Assembly: GCA_031993545.1 (NCBI GenBank)
Contig: DAMAHZ010000034.1
Span: 1 to 30,342 of the forward strand
Origin: UBA1535 sp002323775
Lineage (GTDB): Bacteria > Bacillota > Clostridia > Tissierellales > Sedimentibacteraceae
DNA length: 30,342 nucleotides
Direction: 5' to 3'
In this document: piece by piece, positions 6,964-14,659 of the stretch
Numbering within the stretch: the first letter of the stretch is position 1
Layout: each line of letters begins with the position of its first letter
Made by a program: the position numbers and the translations under genes
The notes under the pieces: generated by a model
What the model was told of the DNA's origin: nothing
Database searches by the model: none
The model's input: only the letters and a program-made list of their open reading frames with translations

Positions 6964-7683
6964 ATGAGATTAAATGGAAAAGTTGCAATTATTACAGGAG
7001 CTGCAAGAGGCTTAGGCGGAGAAATGGCTCAGCTCTTTGCTAAAGAAGGGGCAAAGGTTATAGCTGGGGATATGATGGATTTAACTTATGATGTTCCAAA
7101 CGTTGAGCATTTTAAGTTAAACGTTACAGACACTAAAAATTGTGAAGAATTGTTTAACTACGCTGTAGAGAAATACGGCAAAATAGATATCCTTGTAAAT
7201 AACGCCGGCATCACAAGAGATACTTTGACTAAAAAGATGACTGATGAACAATGGGATGTAGTTTTAGATGTAAATTTAAAAGGAGTTTTCAACTTAACAA
7301 GATTAGTAGGACCTCATATGCAAGCTAATGGCGGCGGAAGCATAATAAGCACATCAAGCGTTGTTGGAGTATTTGGAAACATAGGTCAAGCAAACTATGC
7401 TGCTACAAAAGCAGGTATCATAGGCTTAACAAAAACATGGGCAAAAGAGTTCGCTATGAAAGGTGGAAATGTTCGTGTTAACTGTATAGCACCGGGCTAC
7501 ACAATGACAGACATACTAAAAACTGTACCACAAGACTTACTTGATAAATTTGCAACTATGACTATGCTTGGAAGACTTGGTCAACCTATAGAAATTGCAA
7601 ATGCAGCATTGTTCCTAGCAAGCGATGAATCAAGCTATGTAACAGGACAGACTTTACAAGTTGACGGTGGAATGAGATTATAA
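6964..7683 (+). CDS. SDR 3-oxoacyl-CoA reductase (FabG/PhaB-like), probably NADH-linked
   Basis: Classical short-chain dehydrogenase of 239 residues, probably reducing acetoacetyl-CoA to (R)-3-hydroxybutyryl-CoA. Seen: TGAARGLG (11-18) for nucleotide binding, NNAG (79-82), catalytic Ser131/132, Y145 and K149 in YAATK. The second beta strand ends in VIAGD with Asp36; in this family an acidic residue here normally favours NAD(H) over NADP(H), fitting a fermentative rather than fatty-acid-synthesis role. Start: the ATG at 6964 gives MRLNGKVA and sits 11 nt from AAAGGA; the ATG at 6955 is only 2 nt from it. Its neighbours are thiolase, condensing enzyme and CoA-transferase rather than fab genes, so fatty acid synthesis is less likely. 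Confidence 0.87.
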   Translation: MRLNGKVAIITGAARGLGGEMAQLFAKEGAKVIAGDMMDLTYDVPNVEHFKLNVTDTKNCEELFNYAVEKYGKIDILVNNAGITRDTLTKKMTDEQWDVVLDVNLKGVFNLTRLVGPHMQANGGGSIISTSSVVGVFGNIGQANYAATKAGIIGLTKTWAKEFAMKGGNVRVNCIAPGYTMTDILKTVPQDLLDKFATMTMLGRLGQPIEIANAALFLASDESSYVTGQTLQVDGGMRL

Positions 7684-7703
7684 GAAACAAAAGTAACATT
7701 AAA

Positions 7704-7738
7704 CATTCATCAAAGGCTAAGAAAGCCTTTGATGAATG
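7704..7738 (+). other. Intercistronic RNA hairpin without U-tract
   Basis: Perfect 15-bp stem (cattcatcaaaggct / agcctttgatgaatg) with a 5-nt loop, starting 21 nt after the SDR stop and ending 11 nt before the next RBS (cggagg). No T-run follows, so it is more likely a processing or stability element than a terminator. Confidence 0.6.
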
Positions 7739-7761
7739 GTATATACACGGAGGAATGCAAG

Positions 7762-8796
7762 ATGAAAGGAATAAATGTTGGTATAGTTGGAACAGGCATT
7801 TATATTCCGAATAATTATATGACTGCGAAAGAGATAGCTGATGCAACTAATGGAGTATGGTCAGAAGATGCGGTTAGAAATAAGCTCGGAATAAACAAAA
7901 AGTCTGTGCCTAGCGATAATCCATCTGATGGAACGCAGGAAATGGGTGCATTAGCAGCACTTGATTGTATAAAAAACACTGGCGTAGATCCAAAAGATAT
8001 AGATTTAATACTTTGCATAGGGGAAGAATGGAAAGAATATCCATTAACAACTTCGGCATTGTACATTCAAGACAAAATAGGAGCAGTAAATGCTTGGGGT
8101 ATAGATGTTCAAAATAGATGCTGTACATGTGTCAGTGCTATGAAAATGGCAAAGGATATGATGATGGCAGATGATGATATCAATACTGTGATGATAGCCG
8201 GAGGATATAGAAACGGAGATTTTGTTGATTATACCGATAAGGATATGTCAATGATGTTTAACCTAAGTGCCGGTGGCGGAGCGATTATATTAAAGAAAAA
8301 TTATAATAAAAATCTTTTGCTTGGCTCTCACATTATATCTGATGGTTCTTTATCAAGAACAGCAGGAGTAGAAATAGGCGGAACAGCAAATCCGCTTAAT
8401 AAGGAAAATTTAGCAGAAGGCATGAAATCTTTGCGTTTGCTGGACGCTGAAAGAATGAAGAAAAGACTTAATGAAGTTTCAGCAGCAAATTGGAATTTAT
8501 GTATAGCAAAATCATTGGAAAAATCTGGGTTAAAAAAAGAAGACTTAGACTATCTCGCTATCCTTCATATTAAAAAATCAGGTCATCTTGGGATGTTATC
8601 TGATTGGGGCTTGACTGAAGAACAGACAATTTACCTTGAGGACTATGGTCATATGGGACAAATAGATCAAATATTATCGTTGCACTTAGCACTTGAGCAA
8701 GGAAAGGTAAAGGATGGAAGCGTTTTGTGTATGCTTGCAGCCGGTATAGGATATGTATGGGCAGCAAATATCATTAAATGGGGAGATTGTCAATAA
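7762..8796 (+). CDS. FabH-like (KAS III) condensing enzyme with altered catalytic triad
   Basis: A 344-residue thiolase-fold protein of the ketoacyl synthase III group. The nucleophile C120 lies in DVQNRCCTC where FabH has its ACAGF-type motif, and H269 (AILHIKK) occupies the place of the catalytic His. The third residue, Asn of the FabH GNTS motif, is replaced by H297 in EDYGHMGQID. The glycine-rich C-terminal AAGIGYVWAA resembles the FabH end GGGLTWGA. It is therefore probably not the housekeeping FabH but a relative acting on CoA esters in this pathway, for example an acyltransferase or C-C bond forming/cleaving enzyme; which reaction cannot be told. Start: ATG at 7762 after cggaggaatgcaag; the upstream in-frame TTG would lie in the hairpin. 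Confidence 0.75.
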   Translation: MKGINVGIVGTGIYIPNNYMTAKEIADATNGVWSEDAVRNKLGINKKSVPSDNPSDGTQEMGALAALDCIKNTGVDPKDIDLILCIGEEWKEYPLTTSALYIQDKIGAVNAWGIDVQNRCCTCVSAMKMAKDMMMADDDINTVMIAGGYRNGDFVDYTDKDMSMMFNLSAGGGAIILKKNYNKNLLLGSHIISDGSLSRTAGVEIGGTANPLNKENLAEGMKSLRLLDAERMKKRLNEVSAANWNLCIAKSLEKSGLKKEDLDYLAILHIKKSGHLGMLSDWGLTEEQTIYLEDYGHMGQIDQILSLHLALEQGKVKDGSVLCMLAAGIGYVWAANIIKWGDCQ

Positions 8797-8826
8797 TGTC
8801 AGCGTTTTTACAATGGAGGTGAAAGT

Positions 8827-10146
8827 ATGAACAATTATGAAGATAAATTTATTACAGTTGAAGAAGCATTGTCAAAAATTAAATCTGATGATGTGATAGT
8901 TTCAGGCTTAGCATCAGCAGAGCCAAAAGAGCTTTTAAGCAAGCTGCACATAATTGCTGATAGTGTTAAGAATGTTACAGTTACTACATGTCTGCCTATG
9001 ATAGATGCAGAATACTTTGGAAATCCAGCTTACAAGAATAGCTTCGGCATGAATGGCTGGTTTTATACAGGTCCTTTAAGAAAGGCACATAAAAACGGAA
9101 ATATATCATTTATACCAAATCATTTGCACTTAGCTGCAATAAAAAGACTACATCATGTGAAGCCAAATATATATGCAGGAAATGCAACAGTGCCGGATAA
9201 ACATGGCTTTGTATCGCTTTCATTAAGCAATGTATATGAAAAGAGAATGTTAGAAGCTGCCGATTTGGTAATTTTAGAAATTAATCCTAATTTACCACGT
9301 ACCTTAGGTGATGTAGAGGTTCACGTAAATGATGTGGATTACATGATAAATGTTGATTATGAAGTTCCTATACTACCGGACGTTGCACCAAATGAAAAAG
9401 ACTTGCAAATAGGAAAATTCATCGCAGAAAAAATCAACGACGGAGATTGCTTACAGTTAGGAATTGGCGGTATACCAAATGCTGTTGCTGAATCCTTATA
9501 TGGTAAAAAAGATATAGGAATTCACACAGAGATGTTTACTACCGGTATGATGAAGCTTGCCAAGGCGGGAGTAATAACAGGAAAGAAGAAAAACTTTAAT
9601 AAAGGAAAACACGTTGCCGCTTTTGCACTTGGTACAAAAGAATTATACGATTTTATAGATGATAATCCATCAATTATGATAGCAGATGGACATTGGGTAA
9701 ATGACCCATATATTATAGGCTTAAATGATAATCAGGTATCAATCAATACAACAATAGAAATTGATTTAACTGGACAATGTGCAAGCGAATCTATCGGCTC
9801 TGTACAATTTAGCGGAACAGGTGGTCAAGCTGATACTGCTATAGGAGCACAGCGTTCTAAAAATGGACGTTCATTTATAGCATTATATTCAACAGCTATG
9901 GTGAAAAACCCTGAGACTGGTGAAAGAGAAGAAATGTCCAAGATAGTTACACAACTAAAACAAGGAGCTGCTGTTTCCTTGTCAAGAAATGATGTAGATT
10001 TTGTTGTTACTGAATACGGTATAGCTGCTCTGCGTGGAACAAATATCAAAGAAAGAGTAGATAGACTTATAGCAATTGCTCATCCTAAATTTAGAGAGCA
10101 ATTATATAAAGAAGCACTTGAAGCAGGTATAATCTACGAGATGTAG
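8827..10146 (+). CDS. Acyl-CoA:carboxylate CoA-transferase (butyryl-CoA/4-hydroxybutyrate type)
   Basis: Transfers CoA between acetate and butyrate, 4-hydroxybutyrate or a related acid. The 439-residue length and the motifs are those of the family I AbfT/Cat group: GIGGIPNAV (212-220) and the catalytic glutamate E235 in GIHTEMFTTG, followed by the C-terminal EYGIAALRG segment. No signal peptide. It starts after tggaggtgaaagt, 30 nt downstream of the FabH-like gene, and the alpha/beta hydrolase follows 22 nt later, so it is in the middle of an operon. It either ends a butyrate fermentation (butyryl-CoA + acetate) or activates an acid brought in by the adjacent importer; no acyl-CoA ligase is in the window, which favours CoA transfer as the activation step. 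Substrate is inferred. Confidence 0.88.
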   Translation: MNNYEDKFITVEEALSKIKSDDVIVSGLASAEPKELLSKLHIIADSVKNVTVTTCLPMIDAEYFGNPAYKNSFGMNGWFYTGPLRKAHKNGNISFIPNHLHLAAIKRLHHVKPNIYAGNATVPDKHGFVSLSLSNVYEKRMLEAADLVILEINPNLPRTLGDVEVHVNDVDYMINVDYEVPILPDVAPNEKDLQIGKFIAEKINDGDCLQLGIGGIPNAVAESLYGKKDIGIHTEMFTTGMMKLAKAGVITGKKKNFNKGKHVAAFALGTKELYDFIDDNPSIMIADGHWVNDPYIIGLNDNQVSINTTIEIDLTGQCASESIGSVQFSGTGGQADTAIGAQRSKNGRSFIALYSTAMVKNPETGEREEMSKIVTQLKQGAAVSLSRNDVDFVVTEYGIAALRGTNIKERVDRLIAIAHPKFREQLYKEALEAGIIYEM

Positions 10147-10168
10147 TGGAGAAAGGATTTGAGTTAAA

Positions 10169-10981
10169 ATGAGCATTTTAAATTTTAACGGGAAAAACAT
10201 AAATTATCGTGTAGTAGGTGAGGGTAAACCATTGTTAATACTCAATGGAATAATGATGTCTACTAAAAGCTGGGCACCGTTTGAAAAAGCCTTTACAAAG
10301 CACAATAATCAGTTGATTTTACTTGATTTAATGGATCAGGGAGAATCAGACAAATACGACTGTGACTTCGATCAGAGTCTTCAAGTTGAAGTAGTTAAGG
10401 CTTTACTTGATGAACTAAAGATTGAAAAAATAAATATAATGGGAACTTCATACGGAGGAGAGGTTGCATTGCAATTTGCTTCTAAATATCAAGAGAGAGT
10501 AGAAAGAATGGTATTGGCAAATACTGTTGCAAGAACAAACGCTTGGCTTAAAGAAATCGGCGAAGCTTGGAACTGCGCAGCAGGAGATCCGTTAGCTTAC
10601 TACTCAACAACAATACCTGTTATATACAGTCCACAATTTTATGACAGAAAAGCTGAGTGGATGAAACAAAGAAAAGAGCTTTTGACTAAAACAGCCTTTG
10701 CTTCAAAGCCTTTCCTAGACAGCATGATAAGATTGACTAATTCAGCAAATAGTCATGATGTTATAGAAAATTTAAGTAAAATTAAGGTTAAAACTCTTGT
10801 GATTGGAAGTGAGCAGGATCACATAACACCACTTGAGGAGCAAAGATTGATTGTAAGATTAATGCCCAATGCGGAGCTAGTCATACTTCCGGATACAGGA
10901 CATGCGTCATTTTATGAGCGTCCGTTAGTATTTACAAGTTTGTTGACAGGCTTTATAAACGCAGACGAGGTAGTTTTATAA
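10169..10981 (+). CDS. Alpha/beta hydrolase
   Basis: A 270-residue cytosolic alpha/beta-fold hydrolase with a complete triad: nucleophile S94 in GTSYGG, acid D217 in GSEQDHITP and H245 in TGHASFYERP. The oxyanion-hole region is LNGIMMS (25-31). A cap region rich in aromatic residues (about 125-190) would define the substrate pocket. It starts with ATG after gagaaaggatttgagtt and belongs to the operon between the CoA-transferase and livH. Possible jobs are thioesterase, lactonase, esterase or C-C hydrolase; the operon suggests a CoA ester or an ester precursor of the fermented acid, but nothing in the sequence decides this. Confidence 0.8.
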   Translation: MSILNFNGKNINYRVVGEGKPLLILNGIMMSTKSWAPFEKAFTKHNNQLILLDLMDQGESDKYDCDFDQSLQVEVVKALLDELKIEKINIMGTSYGGEVALQFASKYQERVERMVLANTVARTNAWLKEIGEAWNCAAGDPLAYYSTTIPVIYSPQFYDRKAEWMKQRKELLTKTAFASKPFLDSMIRLTNSANSHDVIENLSKIKVKTLVIGSEQDHITPLEEQRLIVRLMPNAELVILPDTGHASFYERPLVFTSLLTGFINADEVVL

Positions 10982-11035
10982 ATAATAATGAACAATGAGA
11001 GATTAGTATTATAATAATTAAGGAGGACAAGAATT

Positions 11036-11926
11036 ATGACTCTCCAATCTATTATTCAAACAATTTTGAGTAACCTGCATTTAGCTGGAATTTTGGCACT
11101 TGCTACCATGGGTATTTTGTTAGTATTTAAAACTTCATTTACTACTAACTTTGCTCAGGGAATGATGGCTACAATCGGTGTATTTACAGCGGCAGTATTA
11201 AGCACTAGACTTGGAGTAAACCGATTTGTTGCAATTGCAGCAGGTATACTATTAAGCTTTATCATAGGTATTTTAATAGATACCATGATAATAAGAAAAG
11301 CTAAAAACATTAATGTAATAGGAAAACAGATGATAACGATGGGGCTTGTAATTGTTATCACGGCTATTCTCCCATTAGTATTTGGCACAGTACCACTTAG
11401 TTTCGGAAGATTTTTTGAAGGAAATTTGAATTTTTCGATTGCAGGTATGAATTTATTCATAACTAAAAATGGTTTATTCATTATCTTAACTTCAACCATA
11501 ATACTTGGTGCAATATACACAGCACTCAATTTTACAAAATGGGGTCTTGGAGTTAGAGCAACAGCTGCAAGTGAAACAGTAGCAGCTATGATGGGAATTA
11601 ATACAAGAGTTATAACTGCTATGAGCTGGTCATTAGCGGGAGCGCTCGGTGCAACAGCAGCGATACTTCTGGCATCACAAACTGGCTCTGTAGAATCAAC
11701 CATGATGGTTTCTACTCAGGTAAATGGATTTTTAGCATCAGTTTTAGGAGGATTCTCCTCTTTCTATGGACCATTGGTAGGAGCAGTTATAATCCCTATA
11801 GGAAAAGCGGTTATAGCTATTTATAACAGTATGTGGAGTGGAGTTATATTGTACAGCCTTGTACTTTTAGCTGTACTAATAAAACCGGTGGGATTATTTG
11901 GTAAAAAAATCTCGAAGAAAGTATAG
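11036..11926 (+). CDS. livH: ABC importer permease, LivH-like
   Basis: First of two membrane permeases of a branched-chain amino acid/carboxylate (HAAT-family) importer. The 296-residue product is hydrophobic throughout with about eight predicted helices. The region GVRATAASETVAAMMGINTRVITAMSW (about 177-203; key residues G-R...A...M-G-I) is the usual LivH cytoplasmic loop that contacts the ATPases, and GAVIIPIGKAV follows near the end. It starts after aaggaggacaagaatt. It overlaps nothing and is followed 13 nt later by livM. The operon neighbours are acyl-CoA enzymes, so transport of a short-chain or substituted carboxylic acid is as likely as leucine/isoleucine/valine. Confidence 0.9.
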   Translation: MTLQSIIQTILSNLHLAGILALATMGILLVFKTSFTTNFAQGMMATIGVFTAAVLSTRLGVNRFVAIAAGILLSFIIGILIDTMIIRKAKNINVIGKQMITMGLVIVITAILPLVFGTVPLSFGRFFEGNLNFSIAGMNLFITKNGLFIILTSTIILGAIYTALNFTKWGLGVRATAASETVAAMMGINTRVITAMSWSLAGALGATAAILLASQTGSVESTMMVSTQVNGFLASVLGGFSSFYGPLVGAVIIPIGKAVIAIYNSMWSGVILYSLVLLAVLIKPVGLFGKKISKKV

Positions 11927-11939
11927 AATGGAGGAGCTT

Positions 11940-12971
11940 ATGTCAATTAAAGAAAAAATTAAATCAAATCAAACAGTTAAGCATCCTTTATTCAGTTTCA
12001 TAATATTGATAGTTGTCTTAGCAGTAGTTCAGCTTTTATTCATGTTTACAGATGGAATCATAAGCTTAACAGTGTCAAAGGCAATAGCTCAAACGTTGAT
12101 TTACTCAATAGTTGGGATAGGATTTTCAATATTGCTTGGATACGCAGGATTAGCATCTTTGGGAACAGCCGGGTTTATGGGTTTAGGAAGCTATATAGCA
12201 GGAAATCTCTTAATTGGATACGATATGCCTTTTGTAGTAACACTGCTAATAGTTGCAGTAGTTGCGATAGCTTTAGGGGGAATTGTCGGCTTCATTTCTC
12301 TTAGAATAGAGGGAATGTATCTTGCCATAATTACCCTAGGTCTGTCAGAGATTTTGCTAGAGCTTTTTAAGACTCAAAACACTTTCACAGGCGGAGCGGC
12401 GGGACTTAGAAAGGTACCATTTGCAAAATTGGCAAACCTTATACAGCTTAACAGAGAAACCAGCTTTTTCCTTATCTTAGGAGTATTGTTTGTAATGATT
12501 GTTATAACAATTAATATTATAAACAGCCCTACAGGGAGAGCAATGCTTGCGATGAAGAACAGTTCTTCGGCAGCACAGGCAATGGGTATAAGTATATTAA
12601 GATACCGTTTACTGGCATTTATCATAGCTACTGTATATGCTATGATAGGAGGAGCCTTGTTTGTAGCATACAACAAAGCTTCAGACCCGACCTCTTGGAC
12701 ATTGGCTTTATCACTTAACATATTGGCGGCAGTTGTAATTGGAGGCTCAAGGTCAATATGGGGAGTATTGCTTGGAACATTTATAATCTTCGGACTTGAT
12801 TTAGCTGTTTTGAAAAACATAGCATTTTTCAATAACTACCCAGGCTCGTCGATGATATTTAGCGGAGTACTCATAGTTGTAATAGTTATGTTCTATCCTG
12901 GCGGTATAGTGGGCTTATTTAACAATATAAGTGCAAAAATCACTTCAGCAAGACTTAAGAAAGGGGCGTAA
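11940..12971 (+). CDS. livM: ABC importer permease, LivM-like
   Basis: Second permease of the importer, 343 residues with about nine to ten hydrophobic segments. Family landmarks are LGYAGLASLGTAGFMGLGSY early on and GRAMLAMKNSSSAAQAMGI in the ATPase-contact loop, followed by GGSRSIWG and the C-terminal FYPGGIVGL. I place the start at the ATG at 11940 because gaggag (11931-11936) immediately precedes it; upstream in-frame starts at 11898 and 11928 overlap livH and lack an RBS. livG starts 5 nt after the stop, so translation is probably coupled. Confidence 0.9.
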   Translation: MSIKEKIKSNQTVKHPLFSFIILIVVLAVVQLLFMFTDGIISLTVSKAIAQTLIYSIVGIGFSILLGYAGLASLGTAGFMGLGSYIAGNLLIGYDMPFVVTLLIVAVVAIALGGIVGFISLRIEGMYLAIITLGLSEILLELFKTQNTFTGGAAGLRKVPFAKLANLIQLNRETSFFLILGVLFVMIVITINIINSPTGRAMLAMKNSSSAAQAMGISILRYRLLAFIIATVYAMIGGALFVAYNKASDPTSWTLALSLNILAAVVIGGSRSIWGVLLGTFIIFGLDLAVLKNIAFFNNYPGSSMIFSGVLIVVIVMFYPGGIVGLFNNISAKITSARLKKGA

Positions 12972-12976
12972 GAATA

Positions 12977-13801
12977 ATGAGTAATATAAATCAAACAAAT
13001 TCTAATACCCTAGGCTTAGATGAAAATACAATACTAGAGCTTAAAGGCTTAACAATGCAGTTTGGAGGCTTAAAGGCAGTTGACGGACTTAGCTTTAAGG
13101 TTAAGGAAGGCGAGATTTTCGGTCTTATAGGACCAAATGGAGCTGGAAAAACAACAGTATTTAACTGTATAACACAGTTTTACAAGCCAACAGCCGGAAC
13201 TGTAAAATATAGAGATAAAAATGGAAATATTATTGATTTAACTAAAATGAAGGTACACGATGTCATCAAAACAGGTATCGTAAGAACCTTTCAAAATGTT
13301 GAATTGATTTGGGAGTTGTCTGTGTTGGATAATTTGCTTGTAGCAGGACATACCTTGTATAAGGCAAATTTATTTGAACATATGATACATTCAAGAAGAT
13401 TAAAACGTGAAGAACAGACTATAAAAGCCAAGGCTGTTACAGTTCTGGAAAGACTTAATTTGTCAGCTTATAAGGATGTTATACCTTATGGTTTGCCATA
13501 TGGTATACTTAAAAAGATAGAGCTTGCAAGGACATTGATGATAGACCCAAGATTAATTATTTTAGATGAGCCGGCAGCAGGACTTAATGATGCTGAAACT
13601 GAAGAACTTTCTAAGGTGATTAAACAAATAGCAAAGGATTTTAACTGCACTATATTTTTGGTTGAGCATGACATGGGGCTTGTCATGGATATATGCGACA
13701 CTATTTGTTCTATTTCTTTCGGAAAGATGCTAGCAATAGGAACTCCGTCTGAAATACAAAATAACAAGCTTGTACAAGAAGCATATTTGGGAAGCGAGTA
13801 A
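12977..13801 (+). CDS. livG: ABC importer ATPase, LivG-like
   Basis: One of two ATPases of the importer, 274 residues. Walker A is G52-P-N-G-A-G-K58-T59; Walker B is LIILDEP with D197 and E198; the switch histidine is H226 region in VEHDMGLVMD. The ABC signature at 173-180 reads LPYGILKK rather than LSGGQ; deviation at this place is known in LivG proteins but here the Gln is also gone. A 20-residue N-terminal extension rich in Asn/Thr precedes the fold. The RBS is weak (aaggggcg), consistent with coupling to livM. Two RNA hairpins follow the stop codon at once. Confidence 0.92.
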   Translation: MSNINQTNSNTLGLDENTILELKGLTMQFGGLKAVDGLSFKVKEGEIFGLIGPNGAGKTTVFNCITQFYKPTAGTVKYRDKNGNIIDLTKMKVHDVIKTGIVRTFQNVELIWELSVLDNLLVAGHTLYKANLFEHMIHSRRLKREEQTIKAKAVTVLERLNLSAYKDVIPYGLPYGILKKIELARTLMIDPRLIILDEPAAGLNDAETEELSKVIKQIAKDFNCTIFLVEHDMGLVMDICDTICSISFGKMLAIGTPSEIQNNKLVQEAYLGSE

Positions 13802-13803
13802 AA

Positions 13804-13848
13804 AGAGTGAACTATGTTCACTCTATGGAAGAATCTGAACGATTCTTC
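13804..13848 (+). other. Two tandem RNA hairpins between livG and livF
   Basis: First hairpin: agagtgaac (13804-13812) / gttcactct (13816-13824), 9 bp with a 3-nt loop, beginning 3 nt after the livG stop. Second: gaagaatc (13828-13835) / gattcttc (13841-13848), 8 bp with a 5-nt loop. No T-run follows either. They fill a 90-nt gap otherwise without function and end 28 nt before the livF RBS. Confidence 0.7.
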
Positions 13849-13891
13849 ATTGAATAGAGGAGACAATGTTGCACTTAGATTGGAGGAGAAT

Positions 13892-14623
13892 ATGAGCAAA
13901 CTTTTAGAAATAGAAGATTTAGTAATTGATTACGGTATCATAAGAGCTATAAAAGGTATCAATATGACTGTAAACGAAGGAAATATAGTTGCTATATTAG
14001 GAGCAAATGGTGCAGGCAAGACAACAACAATACGCTGTGTCTCTGGCGTTGTTAAAGCAAAAAGCGGAAAAATCAAATTTTGCGGAGAGGATATAACAAA
14101 TAAGGACGCATATAAAATTGCTTCTAAAGGTATCATCCAATCACCAGAGGGCAGAATGATATTGAATGGCTTGACTGTTGAAGAAAACCTCTTGGTAGGA
14201 GCATATACTGTCAAATCAAGGGCAAAGGTAAACAAAAATTTAGAGCAGATATATGGATATTTCCCTGTTTTAAAGGAAAGAAAAAAACAGCAGGCATCAA
14301 CCCTGTCTGGCGGCGAGCAGCAAATGCTTGCTATAGGCAGAGCTTTGATGGCAAATCCTAAAATATTGCTTTTAGACGAGCCATCACTTGGTTTAGCACC
14401 GCTTATAGTTAAGGAAATCTTTGAGATTATTAAAAGAATCAAGGATGAAGGAACTACAATATTAATTGTAGAGCAAAATGCGTTCCAAACATTAAAAATT
14501 GCAGACTATGCGTATGTTTTGGAACTTGGAAAAGTCAAAACCGAAGGTAGTGGCGAAGATTTGTTAAAAGATGAATCATTATTTGCTGCATATCTTGGTG
14601 AAAGAAATAAAAAGGGCGAATAA
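13892..14623 (+). CDS. livF: ABC importer ATPase, LivF-like
   Basis: Second ATPase of the importer, 243 residues, the standard LivF length. Walker A G37-A-N-G-A-G-K43-T44, signature LSGGEQ (138-143), Walker B ILLLDE (D162, E163), and the LivF-typical PEGRMILNGLTVEENL loop at 85-100. The ATG at 13892 has tggaggag seven nt upstream; an in-frame ATG at 13814 lies inside the first intercistronic hairpin and has no RBS. Its stop codon lies in the loop of a third hairpin (14613-14632), so this gene is bracketed by RNA structures. Confidence 0.92.
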   Translation: MSKLLEIEDLVIDYGIIRAIKGINMTVNEGNIVAILGANGAGKTTTIRCVSGVVKAKSGKIKFCGEDITNKDAYKIASKGIIQSPEGRMILNGLTVEENLLVGAYTVKSRAKVNKNLEQIYGYFPVLKERKKQQASTLSGGEQQMLAIGRALMANPKILLLDEPSLGLAPLIVKEIFEIIKRIKDEGTTILIVEQNAFQTLKIADYAYVLELGKVKTEGSGEDLLKDESLFAAYLGERNKKGE

Positions 14624-14632
14624 ATTCGCTCT
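14613..14632 (+). other. RNA hairpin spanning the livF stop codon
   Basis: Stem agggcgaa (14613-14620) / ttcgctct (14625-14632), 8 bp with one G-U, and loop taaa, which contains the livF TAA. It sits just upstream of the binding-protein gene; no T-run follows (aaaaataaaata). Probably a stability or processing element. Confidence 0.55.
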
Positions 14633-14659
14633 AAAAATAAAATAATGAGGAGAGAAATC

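Noticed and set aside
7704..7738. Hairpin considered as a transcription terminator
   Set aside because: No T-run follows and the next gene has no visible promoter of its own, so termination would strand the rest of the operon.
6964..8796. SDR and FabH-like genes as part of fatty acid synthesis (fabG, fabH)
   Set aside because: No acpP, fabD, fabF or accBC genes are nearby; the SDR has an acidic NAD-type residue and the FabH-like protein lacks the catalytic Asn.
11155..11703. Long open frame of 182 codons on the minus strand inside livH
   Set aside because: It is antisense to a clear permease gene, has no RBS, and its composition follows from the codon use of livH. The same holds for the minus-strand frames at 12374-12832, 13486-13899 and 13930-14442.
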